Positions 51,384-60,968 of a stretch of DNA of 64,000 bases are shown in pieces. Positions within the stretch are counted from its first letter, which is position 1. Each line of letters starts with the position of its first letter. The DNA comes from Paenibacillus mangrovi (lineage in GTDB: Bacteria > Bacillota > Bacilli > Paenibacillales > Paenibacillaceae). Under the pieces are notes generated by a model. It did not search any database. It was given only the letters and a program-made list of their open reading frames with translations, and was not told the DNA's origin. The translations under genes and the position numbers were made by a program. The DNA is taken from NCBI RefSeq assembly GCF_022898935.1, contig NZ_JALIRP010000005.1:310001-374000 (forward strand), written 5' to 3'.

Positions 51384-51384
51384 A

Positions 51385-52113
51385 TCATTGTCCTTCCCAC
51401 TTGTAGCCGATGCCCCAAAGCGTCTTGATATACCGGGGTTCGGACGGCTGGTCTTCGATCTTCTCACGCAACCTTCGAATATGGACGTTAATGACGTTTT
51501 CGTCGCCGTAATATTCGTCGTTCCATATAAAACCGTACAGCTGCGCCTTCGTGAATACGCGATTCGGGTTCGTGGCGAACAGCTTAAGTATTTCGAATTC
51601 TTTGGCCGTTAGCTTCAGATCGGCATCGTTTTTCGACGCTGAGTAATTATCCAAATCGATGCGCAGCGAGCCGAAAGTCAGCACTTCGGAAGCCGGCGGA
51701 TGCGCCTGATCTGCGGCCACAGTGGTGGACGGTCTGGGATTCGAGTACATCGTGGCGCGGCGAATCACCGCTTTGATCCGGGCCGACACCTCAATAAGAG
51801 AAAACGGCTTCGCGATGTAATCATCGGCACCGAAGCCCAGTCCGATCGCCTTATCGACGTCACTGTCCTTCGCCGACATGATGAGGATCGGCACCGAGCT
51901 ATTTTCTCGAATCAGCTTAATCACCTCGATACCGTCCAGCTTCGGCATCATAATATCGACAATGACCATATCAAAGGCACTTTGCCTGAACAGGGCAATT
52001 CCGTCCAGTCCATTAAACGCCGCCGAGACGCCGTATCCTTCTTTAACCAAATAATTTTGCAGCATTTCGACGATTTGAGTATCGTCCTCGATCAGCAATA
52101 TGTTATGCGACAT
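51385..52113 (-). CDS. OmpR-family response regulator, YcbL-like
   Basis: A 242-residue regulator. The receiver at 1-118 has D10/D11, phospho-acceptor D53 in VIVDIMMPKLDG, and K in DDYIAKPFSLIEV. The winged helix at about 145-240 has LKLTAKEFEILKLFATNPNR and VINVHIRRLREKIEDQ. First gene of the regulator-kinase-exporter operon. A TATAAT hexamer on the minus strand at 52146-52151 lies 33 bases upstream and may be its -10. Confidence 0.93.
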   Translation of the reverse strand: MSHNILLIEDDTQIVEMLQNYLVKEGYGVSAAFNGLDGIALFRQSAFDMVIVDIMMPKLDGIEVIKLIRENSSVPILIMSAKDSDVDKAIGLGFGADDYIAKPFSLIEVSARIKAVIRRATMYSNPRPSTTVAADQAHPPASEVLTFGSLRIDLDNYSASKNDADLKLTAKEFEILKLFATNPNRVFTKAQLYGFIWNDEYYGDENVINVHIRRLREKIEDQPSEPRYIKTLWGIGYKWEGQ

Positions 52114-52307
52114 GATGTTCTCCCCTCAATATATCTATACTAAAAATTATAGCCCGGGGTATACGGAATGCATAGAGAATAGCCGCATTTACGTTTTAAA
52201 TAACTTATAGATCATAGTTTTTTGAAAGCGTATTAATTTCCTTGGAAAAGTACGTTACAATAGAACTAAGACAGAATCTCGTTTAATAAATGATAGGGGT
52301 ATACGAA

Positions 52308-53051
52308 ATGAACATTAAACCTCAGGAACTCAACAAGCAAAAGAAACCACTATCCGTCGTTATATATGATCAATTGTACAAATTAATCATGGATGGAGCA
52401 TTTCCTCTGGGCAGTCAGCTTCCCACAGAACCCGAATTGGCCAAAAAATTTGGGGTAAGCAGAATGACATTGAGACATGCTTTGGCACTTCTGCAGGAAG
52501 ATGGATTGGTTAAAAATATCCATGGAAAAGGAAACTTCATTACAAAATTCCATCATAATGAAAGTTTGGATGGCTTGGAGAAGCTGGGGAATCCCTTATA
52601 TAAATGCTATACGGGGGAAATCGATGATATCGAACTTCATTTTCGAATTGACCTATTAACGGATTATGCCATGCAAGTATTAAATCAACCCATGACCGCA
52701 GTTGTGGCGTTGGAACGTTGGTATAAAAGCAACGATAAAATCGTAGCTTTCGCTTTTACGATGATGCCAATCGAAGCCGTTTCCCAATTAAATCTGGATT
52801 TACAGAACGAAAAGCAAGTACTGAACATGCTGGAAGAGAAGGTATATGAACTAGCCAATTCCTCTACCATTGAGATTAAACGTTCGAATTCCGTGAATAC
52901 TCCGTCGTCGCTTAAATACCAGCTTTCCGATAAAGAGGAATGTGATTTGATTCTAGAAAGTGTATATATTAGCGATAAATACCCTGTTGTTTATAACAAA
53001 TATTATATCCCCATTCAATGCAGTCAAATTAGAATTAAAACATCTAAATAA
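52308..53051 (+). CDS. GntR-family regulator, HutC/UTRA type
   Basis: A 247-residue regulator. The GntR winged helix at about 13-80 reads SVVIYDQLYKLIMDGAFPLG, SQLPTEPELAKKFGVSRMTL and RHALALLQEDGLV. The UTRA effector domain at about 98-240 typically binds a sugar phosphate or amino-acid derivative. AGGGG eight bases before ATG 52308 fixes the start. It has its own terminator; its target is not clear, since the next gene (Tet(L)-like MFS) has separate signals. Confidence 0.9.
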   Translation: MNIKPQELNKQKKPLSVVIYDQLYKLIMDGAFPLGSQLPTEPELAKKFGVSRMTLRHALALLQEDGLVKNIHGKGNFITKFHHNESLDGLEKLGNPLYKCYTGEIDDIELHFRIDLLTDYAMQVLNQPMTAVVALERWYKSNDKIVAFAFTMMPIEAVSQLNLDLQNEKQVLNMLEEKVYELANSSTIEIKRSNSVNTPSSLKYQLSDKEECDLILESVYISDKYPVVYNKYYIPIQCSQIRIKTSK

Positions 53052-53101
53052 ACTTTAATTCAATTTATCCAAATAACCAAATATTAGTTTCATGAATTTA
53101 G

Positions 53102-53136
53102 AAGCGATGTATTTCTTATGAATACATTGCTTTTTT
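53102..53136 (+). terminator. Terminator of the gntR-like gene
   Basis: AAGCGATGTATT pairs with AATACATTGCTT (one G-T), followed by T6 on the plus strand, 50 bases after the stop. Confidence 0.85.
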
Positions 53137-53198
53137 GTTACAAATTATACAAATATCGAAAGGTTGTCAGCGAGATAAAAACTGTGGTAACATTCTCT

Positions 53199-53244
53199 TT
53201 GTTAAAGCGTATACAACTTTTTATACAACTATACAATGTTGTAT
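53199..53244 (+). promoter_or_regulatory. Promoter and ATACAA-repeat operator of the Tet(L)-like MFS gene
   Basis: TTGTTA (53199-53204), a 17-base spacer and TATACA (53222-53227). ATACAAC occurs inside the spacer (53211-53217) and over the -10 (53223-53229), and the dyad ATACAA-TG-TTGTAT (53231-53244) covers the likely start. Three related half-sites across a promoter point to a repressor, whose gene is not obvious here. Confidence 0.6.
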
Positions 53245-53371
53245 ATTTTATGGAGTCGTCATGCAACTCATGAAATCGTAACCAAAAGGAATATGTGATT
53301 TTGGGGTGTTTCATGAAACGCTGCCTTTTAAACATCATAAGAAGGAAACAACAAAGGAGAAGAATACAGCT

Positions 53372-54760
53372 ATGTCTACAACAACTGCAGATGCGAGCGT
53401 GAAGAAAACGCAGGAATATAATGCAAAGAAAGCAGTACCTATTACCCTACTGTTATTTCTATTATGCTTGGTCATTGATAATTCGTTTAAGATTGTTTCT
53501 GTTGATATGGCAAAGGATTTCCACATTTCAGCGACGGCAGTCAGCTTGCAAGCAACCCTAGCTGGCCTTGTGATTGGAATCGGGGCCGTGGTATACGCAG
53601 CTTTGGCGGATTCCATTAGTTTCAAAAAACTTTTTAGCGCTGGTATTATTCTAATATGTATCGGTTCAGTCATGGGATATGTGTTTCAACATTCGTATAC
53701 ACTCGTTGTTGTCTCACGAATGATCCAAACTGCAGGTTTAGCATCAGCTGAAACATTATATGTTATCTTTGTAACGAAACATTTGCCTGCCCATGAACAA
53801 AAGAAATTTTTAGGATTAAGTACAAGCAGCTTCGCTCTCTCACAGCTTATTGGTGCATTAACTGGAGGTTACGTCTCAACGTATTTCCATTGGACAACGC
53901 TGTTTTTAATTTCTTTAGCAACACTTTTCACCCTTCCTTTTATTCTGAAATATCTTCCTAAGGAAGAAGCGAAAAACAGTCATGTCGATGTATTAGGATT
54001 ATTTCTAGTAGGAACCATTTCAGCATCCCTGCTGATGTTTATTACCGATTTCAATTGGGCTTACCTGCTCTTGTTTATCGGTGCAATTACTTTGTTCCTT
54101 ATTTATATCAGTAAGAACTCCAAAGCTTTTATCGGAATATCATTCTTTAAAAACAAACAGTTTATCTCATTGCTTGGAGTTGCTTTTGTCATTTACTCAG
54201 TACAGTTAGCCTATATTTTCTTATTTCCATTCTTGCTTGAGAAGATTTATGGTTTAAAGCTAGATACCATTTCATTATTATTGATTCCAGGCTATATTGC
54301 AGCTACGATCGTCGGGGCTCTTTCTGGAAAAATTGCAACGTTTCTCGGAAGCAAGCAATGTATTACAATCGCTATGTTTAGCATTATAATCAGCTTACTA
54401 TTGGGCGGATTCTTTGTAGAAACTTCTGTGGTTGTATTCGTAATTTCCATGGTGTTATTCTCTAGTTCATTTGCATTCATGTATGCACCATTACTTAATT
54501 CTTGTATTCATACGATTGAAAAAGAAAAGACAGGTACAGCCGTCGGATTTTATAATTTAACACTGAATATCGCGATGTCAATCGGAATTGCCTATACAGC
54601 AGCCATGATGGATCATTCCGCATTACGAACAAGCTTCCTAGGGATTACAAGCAATTTAGATGCTTCCATGTTTAGTAATATCCTATTCATCCTCGCATTT
54701 ATTACCCTGTTCAGTTTATCTCTGTACTGGGTATTGATAGGACGAAAAGCGACGAAATAG
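53372..54760 (+). CDS. MFS efflux protein, Tet(L)/QacA-like
   Basis: A 462-residue transporter with about 14 predicted helices, the DHA2-type count. The helix 1 region reads VIDNSFKIVSVDMAKDFHIS; motif A is replaced by YAALADSISFKKLFSAGI; and the antiporter motif C is represented by SQLIGALTGGYVSTYFHW. These are the marks of tetracycline and multidrug proton antiporters, but the substrate cannot be assigned. AAAGGAG 12 bases before ATG 53372 fixes the start; the frame continuing to 53306 is leader. AT-rich. Confidence 0.85.
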   Translation: MSTTTADASVKKTQEYNAKKAVPITLLLFLLCLVIDNSFKIVSVDMAKDFHISATAVSLQATLAGLVIGIGAVVYAALADSISFKKLFSAGIILICIGSVMGYVFQHSYTLVVVSRMIQTAGLASAETLYVIFVTKHLPAHEQKKFLGLSTSSFALSQLIGALTGGYVSTYFHWTTLFLISLATLFTLPFILKYLPKEEAKNSHVDVLGLFLVGTISASLLMFITDFNWAYLLLFIGAITLFLIYISKNSKAFIGISFFKNKQFISLLGVAFVIYSVQLAYIFLFPFLLEKIYGLKLDTISLLLIPGYIAATIVGALSGKIATFLGSKQCITIAMFSIIISLLLGGFFVETSVVVFVISMVLFSSSFAFMYAPLLNSCIHTIEKEKTGTAVGFYNLTLNIAMSIGIAYTAAMMDHSALRTSFLGITSNLDASMFSNILFILAFITLFSLSLYWVLIGRKATK

Positions 54761-54769
54761 ATATTAAAA

Positions 54770-54803
54770 AAAGAACCCTGAACGTAAAAGTTTAGGGTTC
54801 TTT
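54770..54803. terminator. Bidirectional terminator
   Basis: AAAGAACCCT/AGGGTTCTTT with an inner AAC/GTT, flanked by T-runs in both directions, between convergent genes. Confidence 0.87.
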
Positions 54804-54822
54804 TGATTATTTCCATCGTTAA

Positions 54823-55632
54823 TTAGTAACGATTTTGCAGCTTCTGCCGGAAAGTGGGAAGATCCTCCGTTCCCGAGACGATAATCCGTTTAAGCAGCAG
54901 TGGATTTTGCACAGACGATGTCCATCCGTCCTCAAAGGTAAAAGCGTACTCGTATCCGCATTTCTTGGCAATCTCTACCGTATCTTTACTCCGCAGCCCA
55001 TAAGGGTACGCCATCGCATTGACTTTCTCGTGCATGTGGCTTTCGATTGCTTGCTTAGAGCCAGCGATTTCGTCGGTCTGGTCTTTGGAAGACATCAGCG
55101 ACAAATCCGGGTGAGTACGGGTGTGAGACATGATATCCCATCCGGCCTTTTGTAATTCGCTCAGTTCGCTCCAAGTCGCATAAGAATCGCTACCCACCCA
55201 ATTCGTAATAACAAACATGGTGGCTGTGAATCCGTATTGCTGCATGATCGGAAAAGCTTGTTTATAATTATCAGCATATCCGTCGTCAAAAGTAATCAGG
55301 ACGAACTTGCCCGTGTTCTTGATCTTGCCTTTCATCAGCGCATCGAACTGCTGCATATTGATGCTTGTATAGCCGAGGTCATGAAGCGTGCTCATTTGCT
55401 TGCGAAACTGTTCCGGTGTCACGACATATTCGTTCGTGGCCTTGGTGCTTACGGAATGATAAGCTAGAACGGGTACTTCCACCTGAGTTTGCTTGGGATT
55501 CGGGGCGGCATTGGCTTGGTAAAAGAACAAGTTGTCGGCCATAATCAGAAGGAAGAAGATTAAACCAATGGCAGCGATCAGCATGATCGGCCATTTCCGC
55601 AGGCGTCGTTGCTTGGGATGAATCGATTCCAT
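54823..55632 (-). CDS. Polysaccharide deacetylase, membrane-anchored
   Basis: A 269-residue protein. The N-terminal helix (PIMLIAAIGLIFFLLIMADN) anchors or exports it. NodB-homology domain: motif 1 FVLITFDDGYADNY with catalytic Asp and metal Asp; motif 2 SHTRTHPDL with metal His residues; motif 3 AMAYPYGLRS. The opening VPVLAYHSVS is typical of the PgaB/IcaB-like and spore deacetylase groups. It should remove acetyl groups from a cell-surface glycan such as peptidoglycan or poly-GlcNAc. Monocistronic. Confidence 0.9.
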   Translation of the reverse strand: MESIHPKQRRLRKWPIMLIAAIGLIFFLLIMADNLFFYQANAAPNPKQTQVEVPVLAYHSVSTKATNEYVVTPEQFRKQMSTLHDLGYTSINMQQFDALMKGKIKNTGKFVLITFDDGYADNYKQAFPIMQQYGFTATMFVITNWVGSDSYATWSELSELQKAGWDIMSHTRTHPDLSLMSSKDQTDEIAGSKQAIESHMHEKVNAMAYPYGLRSKDTVEIAKKCGYEYAFTFEDGWTSSVQNPLLLKRIIVSGTEDLPTFRQKLQNRY

Positions 55633-55771
55633 CGAAAATCTCGCCTTTCTAGTTGCTTTTCTGTGTCGAAAAATAAGAAATCACCTTATATATACTATCA
55701 CAAGTAACAACATCTCCGTTATTCTGTGTGATGACTTGAAACTTCGGCGCATGGGTGCGGATCACACAAAA

Positions 55772-55808
55772 AAGGCTTATTCCCATTTCAACAATAGGAA
55801 TAAGCCTT
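55772..55808 (-). terminator. Terminator of the AlkD-like gene
   Basis: Perfect 12-bp stem AAGGCTTATTCC/GGAATAAGCCTT, followed by T6 on the minus strand, about 50 bases after the stop. Confidence 0.87.
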
Positions 55809-55858
55809 CCTTAGATTATACCTTGAACCTTTCCACAATTTCATTCCATATTTATTGA

Positions 55859-56566
55859 CTAACACCTTACATATTTTCGTTTGAAGCCGAGCTGCCCTTT
55901 ATCTTCCGCCTTTTGAATATTAACTAAAGCATTCAAGAACTTGCTTTTTGCGCTACCGCTATTGACTTCCACCAGGCCAACTTCCTTCGCGATCTCGACC
56001 GCCTTATCATGAAGCGGCAGATAGGATACTCCCACAGTGTACATGAAATTGTTCATCGCGTATTTCGTGCGTTCAGGGGCATCATGAATCGTATTTTTTA
56101 CAAGTTCCAACATATCGGCTATTTTCCCTTCGGAAAATTCACTGTCCGGACGATTTCCGAGCATCCAACAGTAACAGCTCCAGCCCGCCGACATTTTCAG
56201 CTCTATATCACTTGCAATCCATTTATCGGCAGCTTCTTGCGCAATATCCGTTTCTGCCAAAGTTACTGCTACCACATAATCCGATAGCATATAAAAGTAA
56301 GCTCGATCAATCCACCGTTCAAAATCCGCCTCAGACATCGCTTTAGGGTCCGCGATCACCCCCGCAAAGTACATCGCATCGTAATTCCCTGTAGCATAGA
56401 GTTCCTCAGCCAATGGTTGATTGCGTTTTATTTTCCTGAAGATGGGCTTCATAGCCCCTGTGGCCACGCCAAAAAGCGGTTCGTGCGCGCCATTGGATAG
56501 GTATATCTTCTTGGTACGTTCCTTGCCGAGAGCTTCAAGCTCTTGCATAACCATTTCTAGATTCAT
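55859..56566 (-). CDS. DNA alkylation repair protein, AlkD-like HEAT-repeat family
   Basis: A 235-residue all-helical protein of the DNA-alkylation-repair family. It begins MNLEMVMQELEALGKERTKK, and has GVATGAMKPIFRKIKRNQPL and a Cys/Trp-rich centre GWSCYCWMLGNRPDSEF. AlkD relatives flip or excise N3/N7-alkylpurines using a HEAT-repeat cradle. In this subgroup the catalytic Asp/Trp positions cannot be placed with confidence, so glycosylase activity is uncertain. AAAGGAAGTG supports ATG 56566 over GTG 56575. Monocistronic. Confidence 0.82.
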   Translation of the reverse strand: MNLEMVMQELEALGKERTKKIYLSNGAHEPLFGVATGAMKPIFRKIKRNQPLAEELYATGNYDAMYFAGVIADPKAMSEADFERWIDRAYFYMLSDYVVAVTLAETDIAQEAADKWIASDIELKMSAGWSCYCWMLGNRPDSEFSEGKIADMLELVKNTIHDAPERTKYAMNNFMYTVGVSYLPLHDKAVEIAKEVGLVEVNSGSAKSKFLNALVNIQKAEDKGQLGFKRKYVRC

Positions 56567-56758
56567 TATTCGCACTTCCTTTATAATGATTTGTCGTTAG
56601 GGATTAAGCCATCTTTACTTGAATATATCATAAAGCGGCCTTAATCCTACAAATACTCATCTTTTGTTTATTTTAATAAAAATTGATATTGAGCAGAGAA
56701 AGTGAAAACATTGCGTTGATGTTCTTCAGCTATAATAAAAATCAGGAGGAACTGACAC

Positions 56759-59038
56759 ATGTTGGAATTAATTCGAAAGTTCAAACTGAATTCACTGCCT
56801 GTAAGAATTTTGTTTTGTTTTCTTACTGTTCTAAGTATTCTATCTACCATCTTTGTATTTTCCTTTTCCTATTACAGCCGCGGTATAGAAAAAGAGATTG
56901 TTGCCTATCACGAAGCATTAAATCAACAAACAGTCGATTCTTTTGACAAGCAGTTTCGGGTATGGCGCGGTCTTTTGCTTGGATATCAGTTTGACAGCCG
57001 AATTCAACAGATCGCAGAACAAAGTTACACTTCAGGTAAATACTCATTGGACTATATCATGGTCGATAACATCATTAAATCGATCCAAACGACGATATCG
57101 CAATCGTCATATTACTTAGAGGATCTTTTCATTGTGTTCAAAGATCAAAATTTTATTATCAATAAACAGGCACTCATTGATAAAGATCGTTTTCTAGATA
57201 AATATTACCATTTGGCGAATTCAAATCTGGAAGCGTGGATTTTTGCTCCTTCCCCCTCATCGGAGCTTTCCATTTTTCCAAATACGGAATTTCAGATAGG
57301 CTATAACGGCAATAAGACCAAGTCCTTACTCCCTGTCCAAATCAATTTGCCCAAAAGTGAATATAACATCGTAGCATTTATTGATATCGATCGGTTATAT
57401 AAAGATCAATTTGGCTATATATTCGCCGACCAGTTTGTTCTCAATTCATCGTTCGATATCATATTTCAATCGAATGAAAAACAACCCCTGGATATCTCTC
57501 TTGTGAGTGACTCCTTGGAGCATTCGAGTACAGATTGGATTTTACACGATCAGCATTATTACTTTTTCAAAAAAAACAATGAAAATCACCAGATCTATGT
57601 CACCGCGATCGCCATGTCGGATATGAACAAAACGCTGTTAAAGTTAAACCATATTACTCTTGTATTATTCATCCTGGCTTTAGTTCTGGCTATTATTACG
57701 TCCATTGTGTTTAGCAAACAGCTAAATACTCCCGTTCGAAATTTGTTAAAGCAAATGTCACTAGAGGGCGAACCTGAACAAACCAATCCGTTATTGCGCT
57801 CCTCTATTTTTGAATTTCAAATGATCAATGAACATATTCAAAAATTGCATCTGAATCGTTCTGATATTGAAAGCAAGCTGGCCAATCATGAAAATTTGTT
57901 AACCCACTATCACTACATGACACGGTTGAAAAATATTTCTTTCAATACGAATTGGAACTGGCCCAAACAAACCGGAACCTTCTACATCGTTATGTATCAA
58001 GCGAGAATTAGACATATTCTGGAGGAAAATATCGTTAATGAAAGCATGAAGAGAATTTATGATCACATACACCAAATATCAGCGGATCTATTCGGTCAAT
58101 CGATTACAACCATTCAAATGGAAGACACACAGCTGCTCTCTTTTGTGCCAGATAGCCTCCATGGAAAGCTTAATTCGTTCCTAGACGAATTTGTACAGGT
58201 CATGGATTCCGAGAAATCATCGATATTGCTAACTATTGCAGTCAGCCCATTAATTACTGAATCTACCCAACTGCAGTCGGTATATCACCAGCTTCTGCAG
58301 CGAACCAAGCTTACAAAACCAATTACGGAACACCAGATTTTTTATACTTCCGACACGAATGACATAACGATAACGGATGAACCGATGATTTTGTGGCTAG
58401 AAGAAGATCGACTGATTTCGGAATATCTACTCATGGGTAATATATCTCTGTCCCAGCAAACCATTTCGAAGCTTTTTGATGAGATGGACGAATGGACATC
58501 CACAACAGCACAACTAATCGAACTTTCGGATTATGTCATTCGCAAATACAAGAGGGCACTAAAGCAGTTAAAGGTGGAGTTTCCGAGCTCTCTCATCAAT
58601 TTTAAGCTGTACCTTCAAGAATGTGTAACCATTGAACATTACAAGATGCTTATTTTATCCATACTGGACGATGTTTTGCAGCTAATTAACGAAAAAAGAG
58701 CCGGAGCACAGGATATCATCAACACGGTTTTGTCTTACATCGAAAATCACTATCAGGATGACATTTCCCTAGATTCCATTGCTTCCAAGCTCAATATGTC
58801 GACTGGGTATTTATCTTTGTATATCAAAGAAAACACCGGCATTAATTTTATCGATCATTTGAATGGCATCAGGCTAAAGCATGCCAAGCACATGCTTCAA
58901 AGCACCAACCTGTCTATTCAGGGAGTCGGCATGCAAGTCGGATATCGTAATGCCACGTCATTTATTCGTATGTTTAAAAAAGAAACCGGTGTTACACCAG
59001 GTGATTTCCGAAAAAAAACAACATACCCTCTTATTTGA
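56759..59038 (+). CDS. Transmembrane AraC-family regulator
   Basis: A 759-residue one-component regulator. Helix 1 is at about 17-40 (ILFCFLTVLSILSTIFVFSF); an extracellular dCache-like domain of about 250 residues follows; helix 2 is at about 300-322 (ITLVLFILALVLAIITSIVF); a cytoplasmic linker domain spans about 330-640. The AraC double helix-turn-helix at about 655-755 has ISLDSIASKLNMSTGYLSLY and VGMQVGYRNATSFIRMFKKE. This type is common in Paenibacillus beside LplB/YtcP sugar importers, as here, and presumably activates the convergent importer and the xylosidase gene on sensing an extracellular sugar. CAGGAGG lies upstream of the ATG. Confidence 0.9.
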   Translation: MLELIRKFKLNSLPVRILFCFLTVLSILSTIFVFSFSYYSRGIEKEIVAYHEALNQQTVDSFDKQFRVWRGLLLGYQFDSRIQQIAEQSYTSGKYSLDYIMVDNIIKSIQTTISQSSYYLEDLFIVFKDQNFIINKQALIDKDRFLDKYYHLANSNLEAWIFAPSPSSELSIFPNTEFQIGYNGNKTKSLLPVQINLPKSEYNIVAFIDIDRLYKDQFGYIFADQFVLNSSFDIIFQSNEKQPLDISLVSDSLEHSSTDWILHDQHYYFFKKNNENHQIYVTAIAMSDMNKTLLKLNHITLVLFILALVLAIITSIVFSKQLNTPVRNLLKQMSLEGEPEQTNPLLRSSIFEFQMINEHIQKLHLNRSDIESKLANHENLLTHYHYMTRLKNISFNTNWNWPKQTGTFYIVMYQARIRHILEENIVNESMKRIYDHIHQISADLFGQSITTIQMEDTQLLSFVPDSLHGKLNSFLDEFVQVMDSEKSSILLTIAVSPLITESTQLQSVYHQLLQRTKLTKPITEHQIFYTSDTNDITITDEPMILWLEEDRLISEYLLMGNISLSQQTISKLFDEMDEWTSTTAQLIELSDYVIRKYKRALKQLKVEFPSSLINFKLYLQECVTIEHYKMLILSILDDVLQLINEKRAGAQDIINTVLSYIENHYQDDISLDSIASKLNMSTGYLSLYIKENTGINFIDHLNGIRLKHAKHMLQSTNLSIQGVGMQVGYRNATSFIRMFKKETGVTPGDFRKKTTYPLI

Positions 59039-59054
59039 GGGTATGTTGTTTTTT
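59019..59054. terminator. Terminator overlapping the end of the AraC-like gene
   Basis: Perfect 12-bp stem CAACATACCCTC/GAGGGTATGTTG with a six-base loop and T6. The stop codon of the regulator lies inside the hairpin. It also serves the convergent importer operon, which ends at 59066. Confidence 0.87.
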
Positions 59055-59065
59055 GAGGTTTCCTG

Positions 59066-59953
59066 TTAACCTTTTACCGAACCAAGCGTAACACCTTTTA
59101 CAAAGTATTTTTGAAGGAACGGGTAAACACACAAAATTGGAAGCGTTGAAATAATAATGGCCGCGTACTTCATCGCAGGTTCTACGACAACAATGTTGCC
59201 GCTGACCGGTGCTCCGCTGCCCGTCATTTCACTGGACAGCACAATATTGCGTAGGAACAATTGCAGCGGGTACAGCTCTTCACTGCGTAAGTACAACAAT
59301 GGCGACATAAACCCATTCCAGATCCCTACAGCATAGAACAAGCCGACTGAAGCGATAACCGCTTGTGAAATAGGTAATACAATCTTGAACAAAATGCCAA
59401 TATCCGATAGACCATCCACTTTCGCTGACTCTTCCAGTTCCTTAGGAATGCCAAGAAAAAACGTTCGCATGATAATCAAATTCCAAGTGGAGATCAACCC
59501 TGGAAGCACCATGGCCCAAATGGAATCCAGCAAGCCCAGCCCTCTGACGACCAGAAATGTCGGGATCATCCCCCCATTAATAAACATCGTCAGTACAATC
59601 ATAAGCATGATCGGCTTTTGGAAAACCATCTGCTTCTTGGATAGCGGATAGGCACCTAGCACAGTCACCAGCAAACTGCATGCCGTGCCCAAGGCGACAT
59701 ATATCAGCGTATTTTTATACCCGGTTAAAATTCTTCCATCTTCGAATACATACCTGTACATATCGAGATTGAAATCAACGGGGTACAACCACACTTTTCC
59801 TTGTGAGATCGGTCCGCCTCCGCTCATGGAAACAGCTATCATATAAATAAACGGATAAAGGCATATCACAACGACGAGCATCAGGATCAATACATTCACA
59901 TAATCAAACCAGGTCGCTTTTCGATTCATATCTTTATGTCCCCTGTTTACCAC
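59066..59953 (-). CDS. Carbohydrate ABC transporter permease, YtcP/MalG-like
   Basis: A 295-residue six-helix permease. The YtcP-type extracellular segment reads GPISQGKVWLYPVDFNLDMY. The EAA coupling loop is KVDGLSDIGILFKIVLPISQ, and the C-terminus FLQKYFVKGVTLGSVKG is the family end. It overlaps the first permease by seven bases. It takes up an oligosaccharide together with the next two gene products; the ATPase is encoded elsewhere, as is usual for LplB/YtcP systems sharing an MsmX-type ATPase. Confidence 0.93.
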   Translation of the reverse strand: MVNRGHKDMNRKATWFDYVNVLILMLVVVICLYPFIYMIAVSMSGGGPISQGKVWLYPVDFNLDMYRYVFEDGRILTGYKNTLIYVALGTACSLLVTVLGAYPLSKKQMVFQKPIMLMIVLTMFINGGMIPTFLVVRGLGLLDSIWAMVLPGLISTWNLIIMRTFFLGIPKELEESAKVDGLSDIGILFKIVLPISQAVIASVGLFYAVGIWNGFMSPLLYLRSEELYPLQLFLRNIVLSSEMTGSGAPVSGNIVVVEPAMKYAAIIISTLPILCVYPFLQKYFVKGVTLGSVKG

Positions 59954-60873
59954 AAACTGTTGCCGTTAATTCTACGGCTCGCCCAGTTCGCGCTGATAAT
60001 AAAAATAATGCTAATCATCCCGGTAAATAAGTCAATCGCGGTAGCATAGCTGTACTTGCCCTCTGAAAGCCCTACCCGGTAAACATAGGTACTAATAATA
60101 TCCGCTTTTGAGTATACGGCAGGTGTCGCTAACAAATAGACTTTTTCAAACCCAATTTCCAAAACCTTTCCAATATCCAAAATAAGGATAATGAGCGCCG
60201 TCGGTGCGATTCCCGGCATCGTAATGTTCCATGTCGTTTGCCAGCGATTCGCTCCGTCCAGCCGCGCCGCTTCGTACTGCTGAATATCAATCGTACTTAG
60301 AGCCGCCAGGTAAATGATCGTACTCCAGCCTAGATGCTGCCAAATTTCGCTTGAAACATAAATTGATCGGAACCAAGACTCCTCTACGAGGAAATTGATA
60401 CGATCAAAACCGAGGAAAGAGATCAATTCATTGATAATCCCGTTACGTGGAGACAAAAACATAGTCATAATACCGGCAACAATGACGTTTGAAATAAAAT
60501 GCGGCAAATAGCTGACTGTCTGTACAAAGCGTCTGAAAAACGCATGGCGAACCTCGTTGATAAGCAAAGCAAGTATAATGGGTGCAGGAAAACCGAACAG
60601 CAATTTCATAAACCCGAGTACAAACGTATTCTTGAGAACCGGCCAAAAATCACGACTGTTCATGAAGTGATTAAACCACTTGAAGCCTACCCAGGGGCTA
60701 TCCCATATTCCGCGATGCAAGTTGTAATCCTTAAATGCGATAACAATGCCGAGCATCGGTCCATACTTAAAAATAAGGTAATACAAGACACAGGGCAAAA
60801 CGAGCAAAAGCAGATAACGATCTTGTCGCACTCGTGCAATCCAGGACTTTTTGTTCAATATTTCGTGCCTCAT
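59947..60873 (-). CDS. Carbohydrate ABC transporter permease, LplB-like
   Basis: A 308-residue permease. It has YLLLLVLPCVLYYLIFKYGP, then MLGIVIAFKDYNLHRGIWDS, the LplB N-terminal signature, and coupling loop ARLDGANRWQTTWNITMPGI. The GGGAG/AAGGG purine stretch upstream favours the ATG at 60873 over the longer frame at 60906. It pairs with the YtcP-like permease. Confidence 0.92.
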   Translation of the reverse strand: MRHEILNKKSWIARVRQDRYLLLLVLPCVLYYLIFKYGPMLGIVIAFKDYNLHRGIWDSPWVGFKWFNHFMNSRDFWPVLKNTFVLGFMKLLFGFPAPIILALLINEVRHAFFRRFVQTVSYLPHFISNVIVAGIMTMFLSPRNGIINELISFLGFDRINFLVEESWFRSIYVSSEIWQHLGWSTIIYLAALSTIDIQQYEAARLDGANRWQTTWNITMPGIAPTALIILILDIGKVLEIGFEKVYLLATPAVYSKADIISTYVYRVGLSEGKYSYATAIDLFTGMISIIFIISANWASRRINGNSLW

Positions 60874-60968
60874 TCTGACTTTATCCCTTCTCCCATGTGG
60901 ACTCAATGATAAAGTCTTCCTCCTTCCTCAATGTTGTTGAAGTCGAAGGAAGACTTATATCCCATTAG

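Larger units (their letters stand above)
53052..53371. other. Leader region upstream of the Tet(L)-like transporter
   Basis: Holds the GntR terminator, a promoter with repeats, and then a 140-base leader with the palindrome GTTTCATGAAAC at about 53309-53320. Tet(L)-type genes are often controlled through a leader peptide; a short frame starting ATG at 53313 runs into the transporter frame itself, so no separate leader peptide is evident. Confidence 0.45.
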
